This document shows, in pieces, positions 17,427 through 25,110 of a stretch of DNA of 64,000 nucleotides (position 1 is the stretch's first letter; each line of letters begins with the position of its first letter). The notes under the pieces were generated by a model, which worked only from the letters and a program-made list of their open reading frames with translations, did not search any database and was not told the DNA's origin. The DNA is from Dyadobacter sp. CY343 (GTDB lineage: Bacteria > Bacteroidota > Bacteroidia > Cytophagales > Spirosomataceae), in contig NZ_JAJUXK010000007.1 of NCBI RefSeq assembly GCF_021390335.1, positions 1 to 64,000 on the forward strand, written 5' to 3'. A program made the position numbers and the translations under genes.

Positions 17427-17550
17427 TTGTTGGTTAAGGAGATTTTATTCAACAATATCTTCCCGGGCGGCCACTTCTGTGGCTGCGAGTAATTAGCGTT
17501 ACTTTCGGGGATTCCAATCAGTCATGTGGCAGCATGGCTGATTTTTTTTG
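17427..17550 (+). ncRNA. Putative cis-antisense small RNA opposite the susC leader
   Basis: Inferred from three items on the plus strand: a -7 box at 17413-17420, a hairpin GCGGCCAC-TTCT-GTGGCTGC (17467-17486, one G-U pair), and an intrinsic terminator (17516-17549). No plus-strand protein gene lies nearby. The transcript would be about 125 nt and fully antisense to the 5' leader of susC. Bacteroides DonS-type RNAs occupy this position, between the anti-sigma gene and susC, and repress their polysaccharide loci. Ends are approximate. Confidence 0.4.
17516..17549 (+). terminator. Plus-strand intrinsic terminator in the fecR-susC gap
   Basis: AATCAG-T-CATG (17516-17526) pairs with CATG-G-CTGATT (17533-17543) across the loop TGGCAG with one mismatch, and is followed by eight T residues (17542-17549) on the plus strand. 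All flanking genes run on the minus strand, and the minus-strand copy has no U tract, so this terminator serves a plus-strand transcript. Confidence 0.75.
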
Positions 17551-17631
17551 TCGACAGTAGGGCTCTATGTCATTCTGATTTTGGTTTTTGGTGAAAAGAC
17601 TTCCTGACTCCGGCAATTACAATTTATGCTT

Positions 17632-18753
17632 CTACCTGCATCCGTTTCCAGTGATCCTGACCTGATCTCCGTCGATCTCATAGGTTGCATCAATGGCGTT
17701 ACATATCACCGCAAGCTTTTTGCTGAAAGGCTGTCCAACTAAAGTGGCAGTTAGCGGACATTTTTTCAGCGCTTCCACACTACAATTTATTTTTACATTA
17801 TATGCTTCCTCCAATGATTTGAATACCTCACCGACCGGCGTTTCGTCAAAAACAAAAAGCTGCGAGGCGATATCATATTGATTTTGGGCAACAACAGCGG
17901 GCGCGATCGGTTTCAGGACTTTGCCGCTGCCAGGGGCGAGGGCAATTTTTTGATCAGGATAAAGAATAAAACCCTTTTTTTCAGCCTTGTTAACCTCCGT
18001 TTCACTCGCATTATCGCTACCTACCGAGAAAACCGTCACCTTCCCCGTTTTCACTTCCACCTTCACTTCACCACTTTTTTCACGCGCATCCACACTGAAA
18101 CTTGTTCCCAGCACTTTGGTCACGATACCTCTCGAATACACCAGAAATGGCCTCGAAGGGTCTTTTACGATCTCAAAAAAGCCTTTTCCACTGAGGGTAA
18201 CTTCCCGCTTTTGTCCGGCCGGCATCTCGCGGAACGAGAGCCAGGAGCCGGGTTCGAGCACTACTGAACTTCCGTCGGGCAATAGTACAAACCGCGGTCG
18301 ATCTGCATCATTTGTAACTTTTGTGAGCGACTGCTCTTTCATTACAGCAGGCTCTTCGCTTCTTGTAATTACATTTTGAGGACGAATAAAATACCAGAAA
18401 CTCAGTGCACCTATTCCACAAATCAGGGTGACCGAAGCCGCGGCCCGGATCCATTGCCATGTATGCTTCGCCGGCTTTTCCTCTTCCAAAACCGGCTGCT
18501 CCTCTACATACATGCTATCTTCCACGACCTTCCACATTTTACTGCTCTGAGCTTCGGTAGGACGGTTTTTGCCAGTATCTTCTGCCAGCAGGTAAATGTA
18601 TTCCCTCGCCGATTCGACTGTTGCCGCTTTTTCAGGATATTGTTCCAGAAAACCTTTCCAATAAGCTTCGCTATCCGCATCGGGGTTAAGGACCCATGCA
18701 ACAAATGCATCAAGCCTGATCAGGTCGGTGAGAGAGTAAGGGGTGTATTTCAT
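17632..18753 (-). CDS. FecR-family anti-sigma regulator
   Basis: 373 aa, one membrane segment (about 101-123, WIRAAASVTLICGIGALSFWYFI). The cytoplasmic N-terminus (1-95) would bind the ECF sigma factor; the periplasmic part contains the FecR core (RFVLLPDGSSVVLEPGSWLSF, about 153-173; GKGFFEIVKDPSRPFLVYS) and the C-terminal DUF4974-like domain (FVFDETPVGEVFKSLEEAYNVKI) that contacts the STN domain of its cognate transporter. It lies 92 bp downstream of the ECF gene and 218 bp upstream of susC, the usual order for transport-coupled sigma signalling in this phylum. The 218-bp gap carries the putative antisense RNA. Confidence 0.93.
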   Translation of the reverse strand: MKYTPYSLTDLIRLDAFVAWVLNPDADSEAYWKGFLEQYPEKAATVESAREYIYLLAEDTGKNRPTEAQSSKMWKVVEDSMYVEEQPVLEEEKPAKHTWQWIRAAASVTLICGIGALSFWYFIRPQNVITRSEEPAVMKEQSLTKVTNDADRPRFVLLPDGSSVVLEPGSWLSFREMPAGQKREVTLSGKGFFEIVKDPSRPFLVYSRGIVTKVLGTSFSVDAREKSGEVKVEVKTGKVTVFSVGSDNASETEVNKAEKKGFILYPDQKIALAPGSGKVLKPIAPAVVAQNQYDIASQLFVFDETPVGEVFKSLEEAYNVKINCSVEALKKCPLTATLVGQPFSKKLAVICNAIDATYEIDGDQVRITGNGCR

Positions 18754-18845
18754 TGGATATTGAAAGGGTTGATTCCCCTTAAATACAAAGAGCGGAGATC
18801 GTCGGATTTGACCTCTTTAAAATGAAATTATTTTAGAAAAAAATT

Positions 18846-19466
18846 CTAAAAGTTAGATAAGGAGCAGATTATCAGCAGGAAATTAATAATCACATTTTGG
18901 GTCTGCCGGAATGCTGTAAGTGCTTTATAAAGGAAGTTACGCACCGATTTTTCATTCACACCCATAATCTGGCCAATCTCCGCAATACTGAATTCGTCGA
19001 AATAGCGCAGGGTAATCGCTTCGAGCTGGCGCTCGGGAAGCTGGGCAAGTAGCTCTTTGATCCGCTGGGCACGCAGTAGGTTAGATTCCGACTCGATCAG
19101 CATTGTCTGCGAATCGGAAAAGGAAAACGGCATGATCTCCGGGTCGGTAATATCAGAAATCTCTTCGGTCGCCGGGTACTTATCCAATGTCTGGTGAATC
19201 CTTCGGCGTAATGTCCGGTAGAGATAGAATTTAATCGAGGAGATATTCTCGGTCAGATTAGCGCGCAACCGCCAGATATCGATAAATATATCCTGGATCG
19301 CATCTTCGGTTACTGCGGTGTGGGTGGTGAGCTTACAGCCGTAGTTGTATAGCGTACGGTGGTATTTTTCGAAAATGAATGTAAAAGCCTGCTCGTCCCC
19401 TTGCCTGAGCGCCAGCCAGAGTTGCCGCTCTGTTTCCCACCTGCCAAAAGTATCCTTTACGACCAC
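18846..19466 (-). CDS. ECF RNA polymerase sigma factor (RpoE-like) of the SusCD locus
   Basis: 206 aa. Sigma region 2 (ALRQGDEQAFTFIFEKYHRTLYNYG...DAIQDIFIDIWRLR, about 18-70) and region 4 (LPERQLEAITLRYFDEFSIAEIGQIMGVNEKSVRNFLYKAL, about 142-182) are intact; no extra domain. It should direct transcription of the downstream susC operon when released by FecR. The start is a GTG (complement of 19464-19466): no ATG precedes region 2, and the following residues fit the family N-terminus. A small TTTTAGAA/TTCTAAAA hairpin overlaps its stop region. The C-terminus past region 4 is hydrophobic (VIINFLLIICSLSNF), an oddity that may indicate membrane contact or slight extension. Confidence 0.9.
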   Translation of the reverse strand: MVVKDTFGRWETERQLWLALRQGDEQAFTFIFEKYHRTLYNYGCKLTTHTAVTEDAIQDIFIDIWRLRANLTENISSIKFYLYRTLRRRIHQTLDKYPATEEISDITDPEIMPFSFSDSQTMLIESESNLLRAQRIKELLAQLPERQLEAITLRYFDEFSIAEIGQIMGVNEKSVRNFLYKALTAFRQTQNVIINFLLIICSLSNF

Positions 19467-19729
19467 GTTCTGCTTTTTTAGACAAAGTACCAGGGCACGA
19501 AATTATACTATTATGCTATTTAATATCAATCAATTCACATAATACTTGCAGCGAGTCTCACGATTTTCACTTGCTTCTGAAACGAAAAAGCCACATAAGC
19601 CGATTTAATGAAAACTACTTCTACAAGATTTACAAAACTACCTTGAAGCCAGATTGAAGTCTGAAAAGGTCAAAGTTTCATGGCATAACATTTGAGTAAC
19701 ATTGACAACGTTATAAAATTTCGATAATA

Positions 19730-19993
19730 ATGGTCACGTTAAACTTTGTCAAGGATGACTGGGTGAAGGAAAAGAACGGTTCCCGACTAATGCGGGTAGA
19801 TGAATACCAGATCATCGAAGCCGTCAACTATGCGAACGGTAATCAGGCATTACCGTCCTCGAAGCGGGTTTATAGTGGAAAGATATGGTGTACTTGGGTG
19901 AATGACAACAAGACAGTGGTGACACAGCCGTTTTGGGAAGAGGATCTCGAACCCGCTGTTCCAAATGTTGCGCAATCTCAAAATAATCATTGA
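19730..19993 (+). CDS. Small YodC-like (DUF2158) protein
   Basis: 87 aa, no signal peptide or membrane segment. The pattern GSRLMRVDEY...GKIWCTWVNDNKTVVTQPFWEEDLEP parallels YodC/DUF2158 proteins, which have K-S-G-G-P-x-M-T-V, then a C-x-W-F core, then a final F-x-x-x-x-L. The function of that family is unknown. It stands alone in a plus-strand pocket between minus-strand genes, convergent with the gene at 20086-20472 and sharing its terminator. An ATG at 19730 preceded by an A-rich stretch is the only sensible start. Confidence 0.6.
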   Translation: MVTLNFVKDDWVKEKNGSRLMRVDEYQIIEAVNYANGNQALPSSKRVYSGKIWCTWVNDNKTVVTQPFWEEDLEPAVPNVAQSQNNH

Positions 19994-20038
19994 CGAGCCC
20001 GTTCTGTACTATTCAGTTGCACACACTTTTTATATTAA

Positions 20039-20069
20039 AAAAGCCCGGAAAGTTAATTTCCGGGCTTTT
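20039..20069. terminator. Bidirectional intrinsic terminator
   Basis: AAAAGCCCGGAAA (20039-20051) pairs perfectly with TTTCCGGGCTTTT (20057-20069) across GTTAA, with U tracts in both directions. It serves the plus-strand YodC-like gene and the minus-strand gene ending at 20086. Confidence 0.92.
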
Positions 20070-20085
20070 GTTTTTGTAGTAAAGG

Positions 20086-20472
20086 TTAAGGCTTACCACT
20101 GTCTGCCTTATTCACTGAACTGGTATCGCCAGTGGTTTCTGCTGTTCCTTTCTTATTCTTTCTGCGATTCATTCTGTCTGTTTTTCGGCTGTTTGAAGGT
20201 ACTAATGTATCCTTGATCACAGCTCCCGAACTGGTCTGACCTTTAATTAAGGTATCCTCGGAAGGAATATTGGCAGGTCGTACCGGCGATTGGGGAGAAT
20301 TGAAATCCGTCTTACTTTCGGTTGCAGGAGCAGTGGTTGCTGGCTGCTGCGTTGGTGTCGTTTGCGGAGTAGTTTGTCCGGGGGCCGGGTTGGTTGGTAC
20401 CGGGGTAGTTTGCGCGGAGGCAATCCCTGCACTGGCAAGAAATGCACTCAGTATTATTGATAATGTTTTCAT
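20086..20472 (-). CDS. Secreted Pro/Thr-rich protein of unknown function
   Basis: 128 aa with a clear signal peptide (MKTLSIILSAFLASAGIASAQ). The mature protein is low-complexity: a P/T/Q-rich segment (about 22-52, PTNPAPGQTTPQTTP), then a S/D/K-rich region with a basic patch (RKTDRMNRRKNKK, about 96-108). No folded domain is recognisable; it is probably disordered and periplasmic or surface-exposed. A minus-strand -7 box TACTTTTG (complement of 20527-20534) lies about 55 bp upstream, consistent with its own promoter. Low-complexity coding could mislead, but the signal peptide, -7 box and terminator together support a real gene. Confidence 0.6.
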   Translation of the reverse strand: MKTLSIILSAFLASAGIASAQTTPVPTNPAPGQTTPQTTPTQQPATTAPATESKTDFNSPQSPVRPANIPSEDTLIKGQTSSGAVIKDTLVPSNSRKTDRMNRRKNKKGTAETTGDTSSVNKADSGKP

Positions 20473-20769
20473 TTCAGTCTGGTTTTTAGATGATTAGCAC
20501 GCCGATTGCGGATAACTTTTCTATACCAAAAGTATTCCAGAAGCGATAGCGAAATGAATATTTTCGGGATTTCTCAAACTCTAATACAGTTTTAAGATTA
20601 GAGAGTGCACTCGAAAAATTTCGTACTAACTCATTCAAAGTTCGGCTGGTTAATACACAATTTGCGTACACTAATACCCAGACATCCAATAATTTGCCGA
20701 CTTCGCTTATAGAAAATCTACATAGAAATAATTCGCATCATTTTGGGACAATCGAAATTTGCTTGGCCG

Positions 20770-21741
20770 TCAGAAAGTATAAAATTCGTAGCTGACCTTC
20801 CATTTATCTTCTTTACCCGGCGCTGCGCTAATTTTAATATAAGGCTCCGGACAAGAAGTAGTAGGGCACGCCCAGTACACCAGTTTTTCGAGCGGCTTGT
20901 CGCAGGTCATTCTAACGCCCGCTTTGCTTTTGGTGTTTTCAATACGGATATCATAATCCTTCGCGGAGGAGCCGAAACCTTGGAGCCCACTGCTGAAAAC
21001 CTGATCGCCATTCACCACTTGCCGCGTATAGACTAGCTGCTTGCCCGCAGGTTTGATAATACTACCAAATCCGCTCCCCTCGCCTGTCACTTCAAATGGG
21101 AAAACGATCCGGATGTTTTCATTGGAAGGCTCGTTATCGATCATGAAAAAGTTGTGGTTGTAAGTGCTGGTCTCTATCGTTTTTGTGCCGGTATTTTTCA
21201 AGGTATGTTCCAATACCAGTTCAGGCTTGCCGGGTACCAGTCTCAGGGTTTTGGTGTAGATGTAGGAGTAGCCGGAAGGATCTTTCAATTCGTGGACAAA
21301 CTCAACTTTGTCTTTTCCCCTGGTCACCTTCCATTTCCCGGGATTTCTAACCTCATAATTCGTTGCAAATGCATATTTCTTATCGTCTGGCTTAACTAAC
21401 GTGCCCACACCGATCTTCACAAAGGTCTCGCCCGCTTTGGCTTCATCGAAATTCAGCGCGACGAATTCTTCTACCGGTCCCATAATCGCATCGTGTAACT
21501 TAGGGGCGTAAGGCGCCTGGTTCCATTTCCCGAAATAAGAATGACCATTGTATTCCAGACTTGGCACTACGCCACCCCAATCGAAGCGCGTGCCGCGGTA
21601 ATATCCTTTTTCTGCGTCAGGGAGATATAGTTTTGCTTTAATGATTCCATTCGTAATATCGGTGGATGGAAAATCGGCCAGCCTGAACGCAGTTGCGCAA
21701 ATGCACAGCAGGGCGATGATGAAACTGATTTTAATTTTCAT
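20770..21741 (-). CDS. Exported galactose-mutarotase-like (aldose-epimerase superfamily) protein
   Basis: 323 aa from the ATG at 21741, which begins a signal peptide (KIKISFIIALLCICATAF). A longer frame to 21822 runs into the terminator of the upstream operon and is rejected. The mature protein is all-beta with segments typical of the galactose mutarotase-like superfamily: GIIKAKLYLPDAEKGYYRGTRFDWGG, TLRLVPGKPELVLEHTLKNTGTKTIETSTYNHNFF (TYNHNFF near 220 resembles the active-site region), and SVS-type C-terminal strands. It may bind or epimerise a sugar in the periplasm. Two cysteines (WACPTTSCPEPY) near the C-terminus could form a disulphide. Stands alone between terminator-bounded units. Fold-level assignment only. 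Confidence 0.6.
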   Translation of the reverse strand: MKIKISFIIALLCICATAFRLADFPSTDITNGIIKAKLYLPDAEKGYYRGTRFDWGGVVPSLEYNGHSYFGKWNQAPYAPKLHDAIMGPVEEFVALNFDEAKAGETFVKIGVGTLVKPDDKKYAFATNYEVRNPGKWKVTRGKDKVEFVHELKDPSGYSYIYTKTLRLVPGKPELVLEHTLKNTGTKTIETSTYNHNFFMIDNEPSNENIRIVFPFEVTGEGSGFGSIIKPAGKQLVYTRQVVNGDQVFSSGLQGFGSSAKDYDIRIENTKSKAGVRMTCDKPLEKLVYWACPTTSCPEPYIKISAAPGKEDKWKVSYEFYTF

Positions 21742-21790
21742 GCAAGCGTTGATGTTTAGGAATTTGGGTAAAAAATAGAAATACGGGTTA

Positions 21791-21842
21791 TTAAAAAAGA
21801 CAGTAAGATAAAAATGCAACACTACATTTCACCTTACTGTCT
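21791..21842 (-). terminator. Intrinsic terminator of the molybdenum hydroxylase operon
   Basis: AGACAGTAAG (21798-21807) pairs with CTTACTGTCT (21833-21842). Read on the minus strand, the stem is followed by a run of six U residues (complement of 21793-21798). It lies 22 bp after the stop of the large hydroxylase subunit. Confidence 0.85.
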
Positions 21843-21864
21843 GACTATATGCTTCCTTTAAAAC

Positions 21865-24009
21865 TTAGGAAATTCCTTTAAAAGCGTCTTCGTTTATAAA
21901 CGGTTGGTTCCTGAGGCGCTGCTTGGTGGCTTTGTAAAACGCATTCGCAACCGCCCCACCGGCTGGCGGTAATGCAGGTTCTCCCAAACCTGTCGGTGAA
22001 ATACCGTTATCCACAAAGTGTACGTCCACTTCAGGAATTTCGCTCATTCTTATAAGCCTGAAACCGTTGAAGTTGGTCTGGTCGGGGGCTCCATCCTTGA
22101 AGGTCATATTGCCGTACATCGCGTGGCCAACTCCGTCCACTACTCCACCGCGTACCTGCTGTAAAGAGCCACTTTTGTTGATCACAATACCGCAATCCAC
22201 TGCGGCGATCACGTTCTTCAATACAGGTTTGCCTTTTTCCATTGCAACTTCTCCTACCTGCGCTACGTATGAGCGGTGAGAGAAATATACGCTAAATCCC
22301 TGGAAAACGCCTTTTTTCTTACCCCAGTTACTTTTCTCCGCCGCCATTTTGATCACCCCGATCATTCTGTCGACATCGTACTTAACTTCTCCTGCGGGTG
22401 ATTTTTTGGCTTTCTCTAATAGCGCCAACCTGAATGCAACCGGGTCTTTTCCAGCGGCCTCGGCCACTTCATCCAGAAAAGATTGTTCTGCGAAAGCGAG
22501 GAAGTTGGTGATCGGTGCGCGCCACGGTCCGGTTGTAATCGGCGATTTATGTTCTACCGAATCGATCAGCAGGTTATCTACAGATCCGGACGGAAAATTG
22601 TCTTCGCGGGTCGGGTTACCAGAATTAATACCTACCCCACGCAACTTATACCCGATCATTTCTCCATTTTTATCCAAAGCAGCTTCGAAGCGGTACCTGA
22701 CTGCGGGACGATAAATGCCGCCTGTCATATCATCTTCACGTGTCCAAATTACCTTAACGGGCGCTTTAACAAGCTTCGAAACGTGAGCGGCTTCCAATAC
22801 AAAATCGGCAGCGAGCCTTCTGCCAAACCCGCCACCCTGACGCGTGATTTCAACGGTAATCTTCTCAGGCGCAATGCCGGTCAGCTTTGCAACTTCTGTC
22901 CGTGCACGGTCCGGCGTTTGGGTCGGGCCTACCAATTCCACGCCATCTTCGCGTACGTGTGCGAAAAAGTTCATCGGTTCCAGCGGGCTATGCGGCAGGA
23001 ACGGACATTGGTATTCAGCCTTGATCACTTTGGATGCTCCTTTGAATGCAGCTTCCACGTCTCCGTTTTTCCTCCGGACAGTCGCTTCACCATTGTCCAT
23101 TAATTGGGTGAAAATCCGGTTATGATCAGCGGTACTTTCCAGTTCAGCGCCTTTTTCGTATTCTATCTTTAGTGCACCCTTGGCTTTTTTCACCTGCCAG
23201 GTAGATTTGCCGACTACCGCCACACTGTTTTCAAATGTGACCACATCAACAATTCCGGGCATTGCCTTGGCAGCCTCAGCATTCACAGATTTTAGTTTTA
23301 ATCCAAATGCTTTCGGTCTCTGAATTAAAGCAAACAGCATTCCTTCCCGATAAAAATCAAGTCCGAAAAGTGGTTTTCCGGTTGCAATATCAAGGTTATC
23401 TACATTCCTGACCGATTGCCCGATCAGTTTAAAATCTTTTTCGCTTTTCAGCTTCACTTCTTTCGGAGCTTCGAGTTTGGAAGCTGCTTCTGCCAGCTGC
23501 CCGTAAGTCAGCGATTTGCCGGAAGTTTTATGTAAAACATTGCCATTTTCAGTACTGCATTCTGCCGCTGGCACTTTCCACGTCGATGCCGCCGCCTCGA
23601 TCAGTAAATGCCGGGCTGTGGCGCCGGCGTTACGCAGCCTTTCCCACGAATGCGGAACCGCGCCGCTACCGCCTGTTACCTGCCGCTCGAAAATCGTAGT
23701 ATCCAGGTTCCCCTGCACTGTTTTTACCAGTTTCCAATCCGCATCCAGCTCCTCTGCTACTACCATCGGAAATGCCGTTTTGATACCCTGCCCGATTTCG
23801 GGGTTCGGGGACACTATGGTGATGATATTGTCTGTTCCAATGGAAAGATATGCATTGAAATGAATAGAGCCGGCTGCAATAGAACGGGCGTCAACTACTA
23901 CTGGAAGTGCGTTTGAGTTTGTCCAATTAAACCCTAAAAACAGTCCACCGCCTGCCGCAGCCGCAATTTTCATAAAATCACGTCTGGAAGTTTGATCTAG
24001 TGTTTTCAT
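21865..24009 (-). CDS. Xanthine dehydrogenase-family molybdopterin-binding subunit, IorB-like, Tat-exported
   Basis: 714 aa with a Tat signal (SRRDFMK, residues 8-14, then a hydrophobic AAAAGGGLFLGF stretch). The body matches the aldehyde-oxidase/xanthine-dehydrogenase molybdopterin subunit of isoquinoline 1-oxidoreductase type: NPEIGQGIKTAFPMVVAEEL (MCD-cofactor region), ERQVTGGSGAVPHSWERLR, GPTQTPDRARTEVAKLTG, RQGGGFGRRLAADFVLEAA and GVGHAMYGN. The C-terminal catalytic Glu region is GLGEPALPPAGGAVANAF. It hydroxylates aromatic heterocycles or oxidises aldehydes; substrate unknown. Its start overlaps the small subunit stop by one base (TAATG), implying translational coupling. No FAD subunit is present, as in IorAB systems that pass electrons to cytochromes. 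Confidence 0.9.
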   Translation of the reverse strand: MKTLDQTSRRDFMKIAAAAGGGLFLGFNWTNSNALPVVVDARSIAAGSIHFNAYLSIGTDNIITIVSPNPEIGQGIKTAFPMVVAEELDADWKLVKTVQGNLDTTIFERQVTGGSGAVPHSWERLRNAGATARHLLIEAAASTWKVPAAECSTENGNVLHKTSGKSLTYGQLAEAASKLEAPKEVKLKSEKDFKLIGQSVRNVDNLDIATGKPLFGLDFYREGMLFALIQRPKAFGLKLKSVNAEAAKAMPGIVDVVTFENSVAVVGKSTWQVKKAKGALKIEYEKGAELESTADHNRIFTQLMDNGEATVRRKNGDVEAAFKGASKVIKAEYQCPFLPHSPLEPMNFFAHVREDGVELVGPTQTPDRARTEVAKLTGIAPEKITVEITRQGGGFGRRLAADFVLEAAHVSKLVKAPVKVIWTREDDMTGGIYRPAVRYRFEAALDKNGEMIGYKLRGVGINSGNPTREDNFPSGSVDNLLIDSVEHKSPITTGPWRAPITNFLAFAEQSFLDEVAEAAGKDPVAFRLALLEKAKKSPAGEVKYDVDRMIGVIKMAAEKSNWGKKKGVFQGFSVYFSHRSYVAQVGEVAMEKGKPVLKNVIAAVDCGIVINKSGSLQQVRGGVVDGVGHAMYGNMTFKDGAPDQTNFNGFRLIRMSEIPEVDVHFVDNGISPTGLGEPALPPAGGAVANAFYKATKQRLRNQPFINEDAFKGIS

Positions 24010-24473
24010 TATTGGTTGGATTTAGAGGCTGCAACTTTCACTGCTTCCCGGATTCGGTGATAGGTACCGCAGCGGCAAAGATTTCCGCTCATGGTTGTTA
24101 CAATTTCCTGATCAGTAGGTTTTGGCTTTTCCTTCAATAATGCAGCAGCTGTCATGATCTGTCCCGCCTGGCAATAGCCACATTGTGCTACATCCACTTC
24201 ATCCCAAGCTTTCTGAACAGGGTGGTCGCCTTTTTCTGATAGACCTTCAATCGTTGTCACTTTTCCTTTGCCTACTGCTGACACCGGCAAAACGCACGAC
24301 CTGACTGCCTTTCCGTCCAAATGAACGGTGCAGGCGCCGCATTGCGCAATACCGCAACCGTATTTCGTACCGACCAATCCTAAGTTATCTCGCAGCACCC
24401 ACAAGAGCGGGGTATCCTGCTCGACATCCGCATCGTAGCTGCGGTTGTTAATTGAAAGTTTGAATAAAGCCAT
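24009..24473 (-). CDS. (2Fe-2S)-binding small subunit of molybdenum hydroxylase, IorA-like
   Basis: 154 aa from the ATG at 24473; the frame extends upstream to 24566 but the fold starts at MALFKLSINN. Plant-type [2Fe-2S] ligands C40, C45, C48 and C60 (YGCGIAQCGAC...RSC) and the second cluster domain C98, C101, C133 and C135 (CGYC, CRCG) are complete. It would shuttle electrons from the molybdenum site of the partner subunit to an acceptor. It carries no signal sequence, so export would be by hitch-hiking on the Tat-tagged partner. It is the first gene of the two-gene operon. Confidence 0.92.
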   Translation of the reverse strand: MALFKLSINNRSYDADVEQDTPLLWVLRDNLGLVGTKYGCGIAQCGACTVHLDGKAVRSCVLPVSAVGKGKVTTIEGLSEKGDHPVQKAWDEVDVAQCGYCQAGQIMTAAALLKEKPKPTDQEIVTTMSGNLCRCGTYHRIREAVKVAASKSNQ

Positions 24474-24657
24474 GGTGAATAATTTGAGTGCTGAATTATC
24501 GATTCTGCGTAACAAATAACAAGTTACAAAATTTGGCAAAAAATACCTCGGCATCCCGCGGGGCATCCAGCCGGGGCAGCAGCTCTCAAAAGAATCAGAA
24601 GTAGTTGATTTACTGGGTATTTAGTGTCGACAGCGGTGAATATAGTAAGAACTGATA

Positions 24658-24984
24658 TCAGGCTTCGCCACCAGGGCCTCCGAAACTGATGGGGAAATTG
24701 AAAGAGGGATCAATATCAGACGAATTCTGTATTGGGCCGTATTGATCTTCATATTTCTGAATATTATCTTTTAGTGCCGCAACGAGTCTTTTTGCGTGTT
24801 CAGGTGTCACTATAATACGCGCCTTCACTTTTGCACGAGGCACTCCGGGCATCAGACGTATAAAATCCAGAATAAATTCGCTGTTGGAATGCGCTATCAT
24901 GGCAAGATTGGAGTATACTCCCTCAGCCATTTCCTCAGACAATTCTACATTAATTTGTTGCTCGTTTTCCTTATCTTCTTTCAT
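24658..24984 (-). CDS. DUF3467 family protein
   Basis: 108 aa, acidic N-terminus, no signal peptide. The DUF3467 pattern is clear: INVELSEEMAEGVYSNLAMIAHSNSEFILDFIRLMPG (about 11-47), then KARIIVTPEHAKRLVAALKDNIQKYE. The family is widespread in Bacteroidota and other phyla, and its function is unknown. It sits downstream of rpoC, separated from it by a strong hairpin, and is followed at a distance by the hydroxylase operon. A link to transcription is only positional. Confidence 0.85.
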   Translation of the reverse strand: MKEDKENEQQINVELSEEMAEGVYSNLAMIAHSNSEFILDFIRLMPGVPRAKVKARIIVTPEHAKRLVAALKDNIQKYEDQYGPIQNSSDIDPSFNFPISFGGPGGEA

Positions 24985-25057
24985 TGGATGATTTTTAAAA
25001 CAGCTTCGAGCTGAAATGGATTTCGGAAATTACTAAAAAATAGCAGCACCTAAAAGC

Positions 25058-25093
25058 AAAGAGCCGGCCTGCATTGCTGCGGGCCGGCTCTTT
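25058..25093 (-). terminator. Terminator after rpoC
   Basis: AAAGAGCCGGCC (25058-25069) pairs with GGCCGGCTCTTT (25082-25093), a 12-bp perfect stem. It lies 18 bp past the rpoC stop. The U tract is strongest for the plus strand (CTTTTTATTCT) and interrupted on the minus strand (CTTTGCTTTTAG), but the stem is very stable. Confidence 0.75.
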
Positions 25094-25110
25094 TTATTCT
25101 AATTTATTTA

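Noticed and set aside
20473..20769. Gene in the 297-bp gap (67-codon minus-strand frame at 20486-20689)
   Set aside because: No recognisable features; only a -7 box for the downstream secreted-protein gene is visible.
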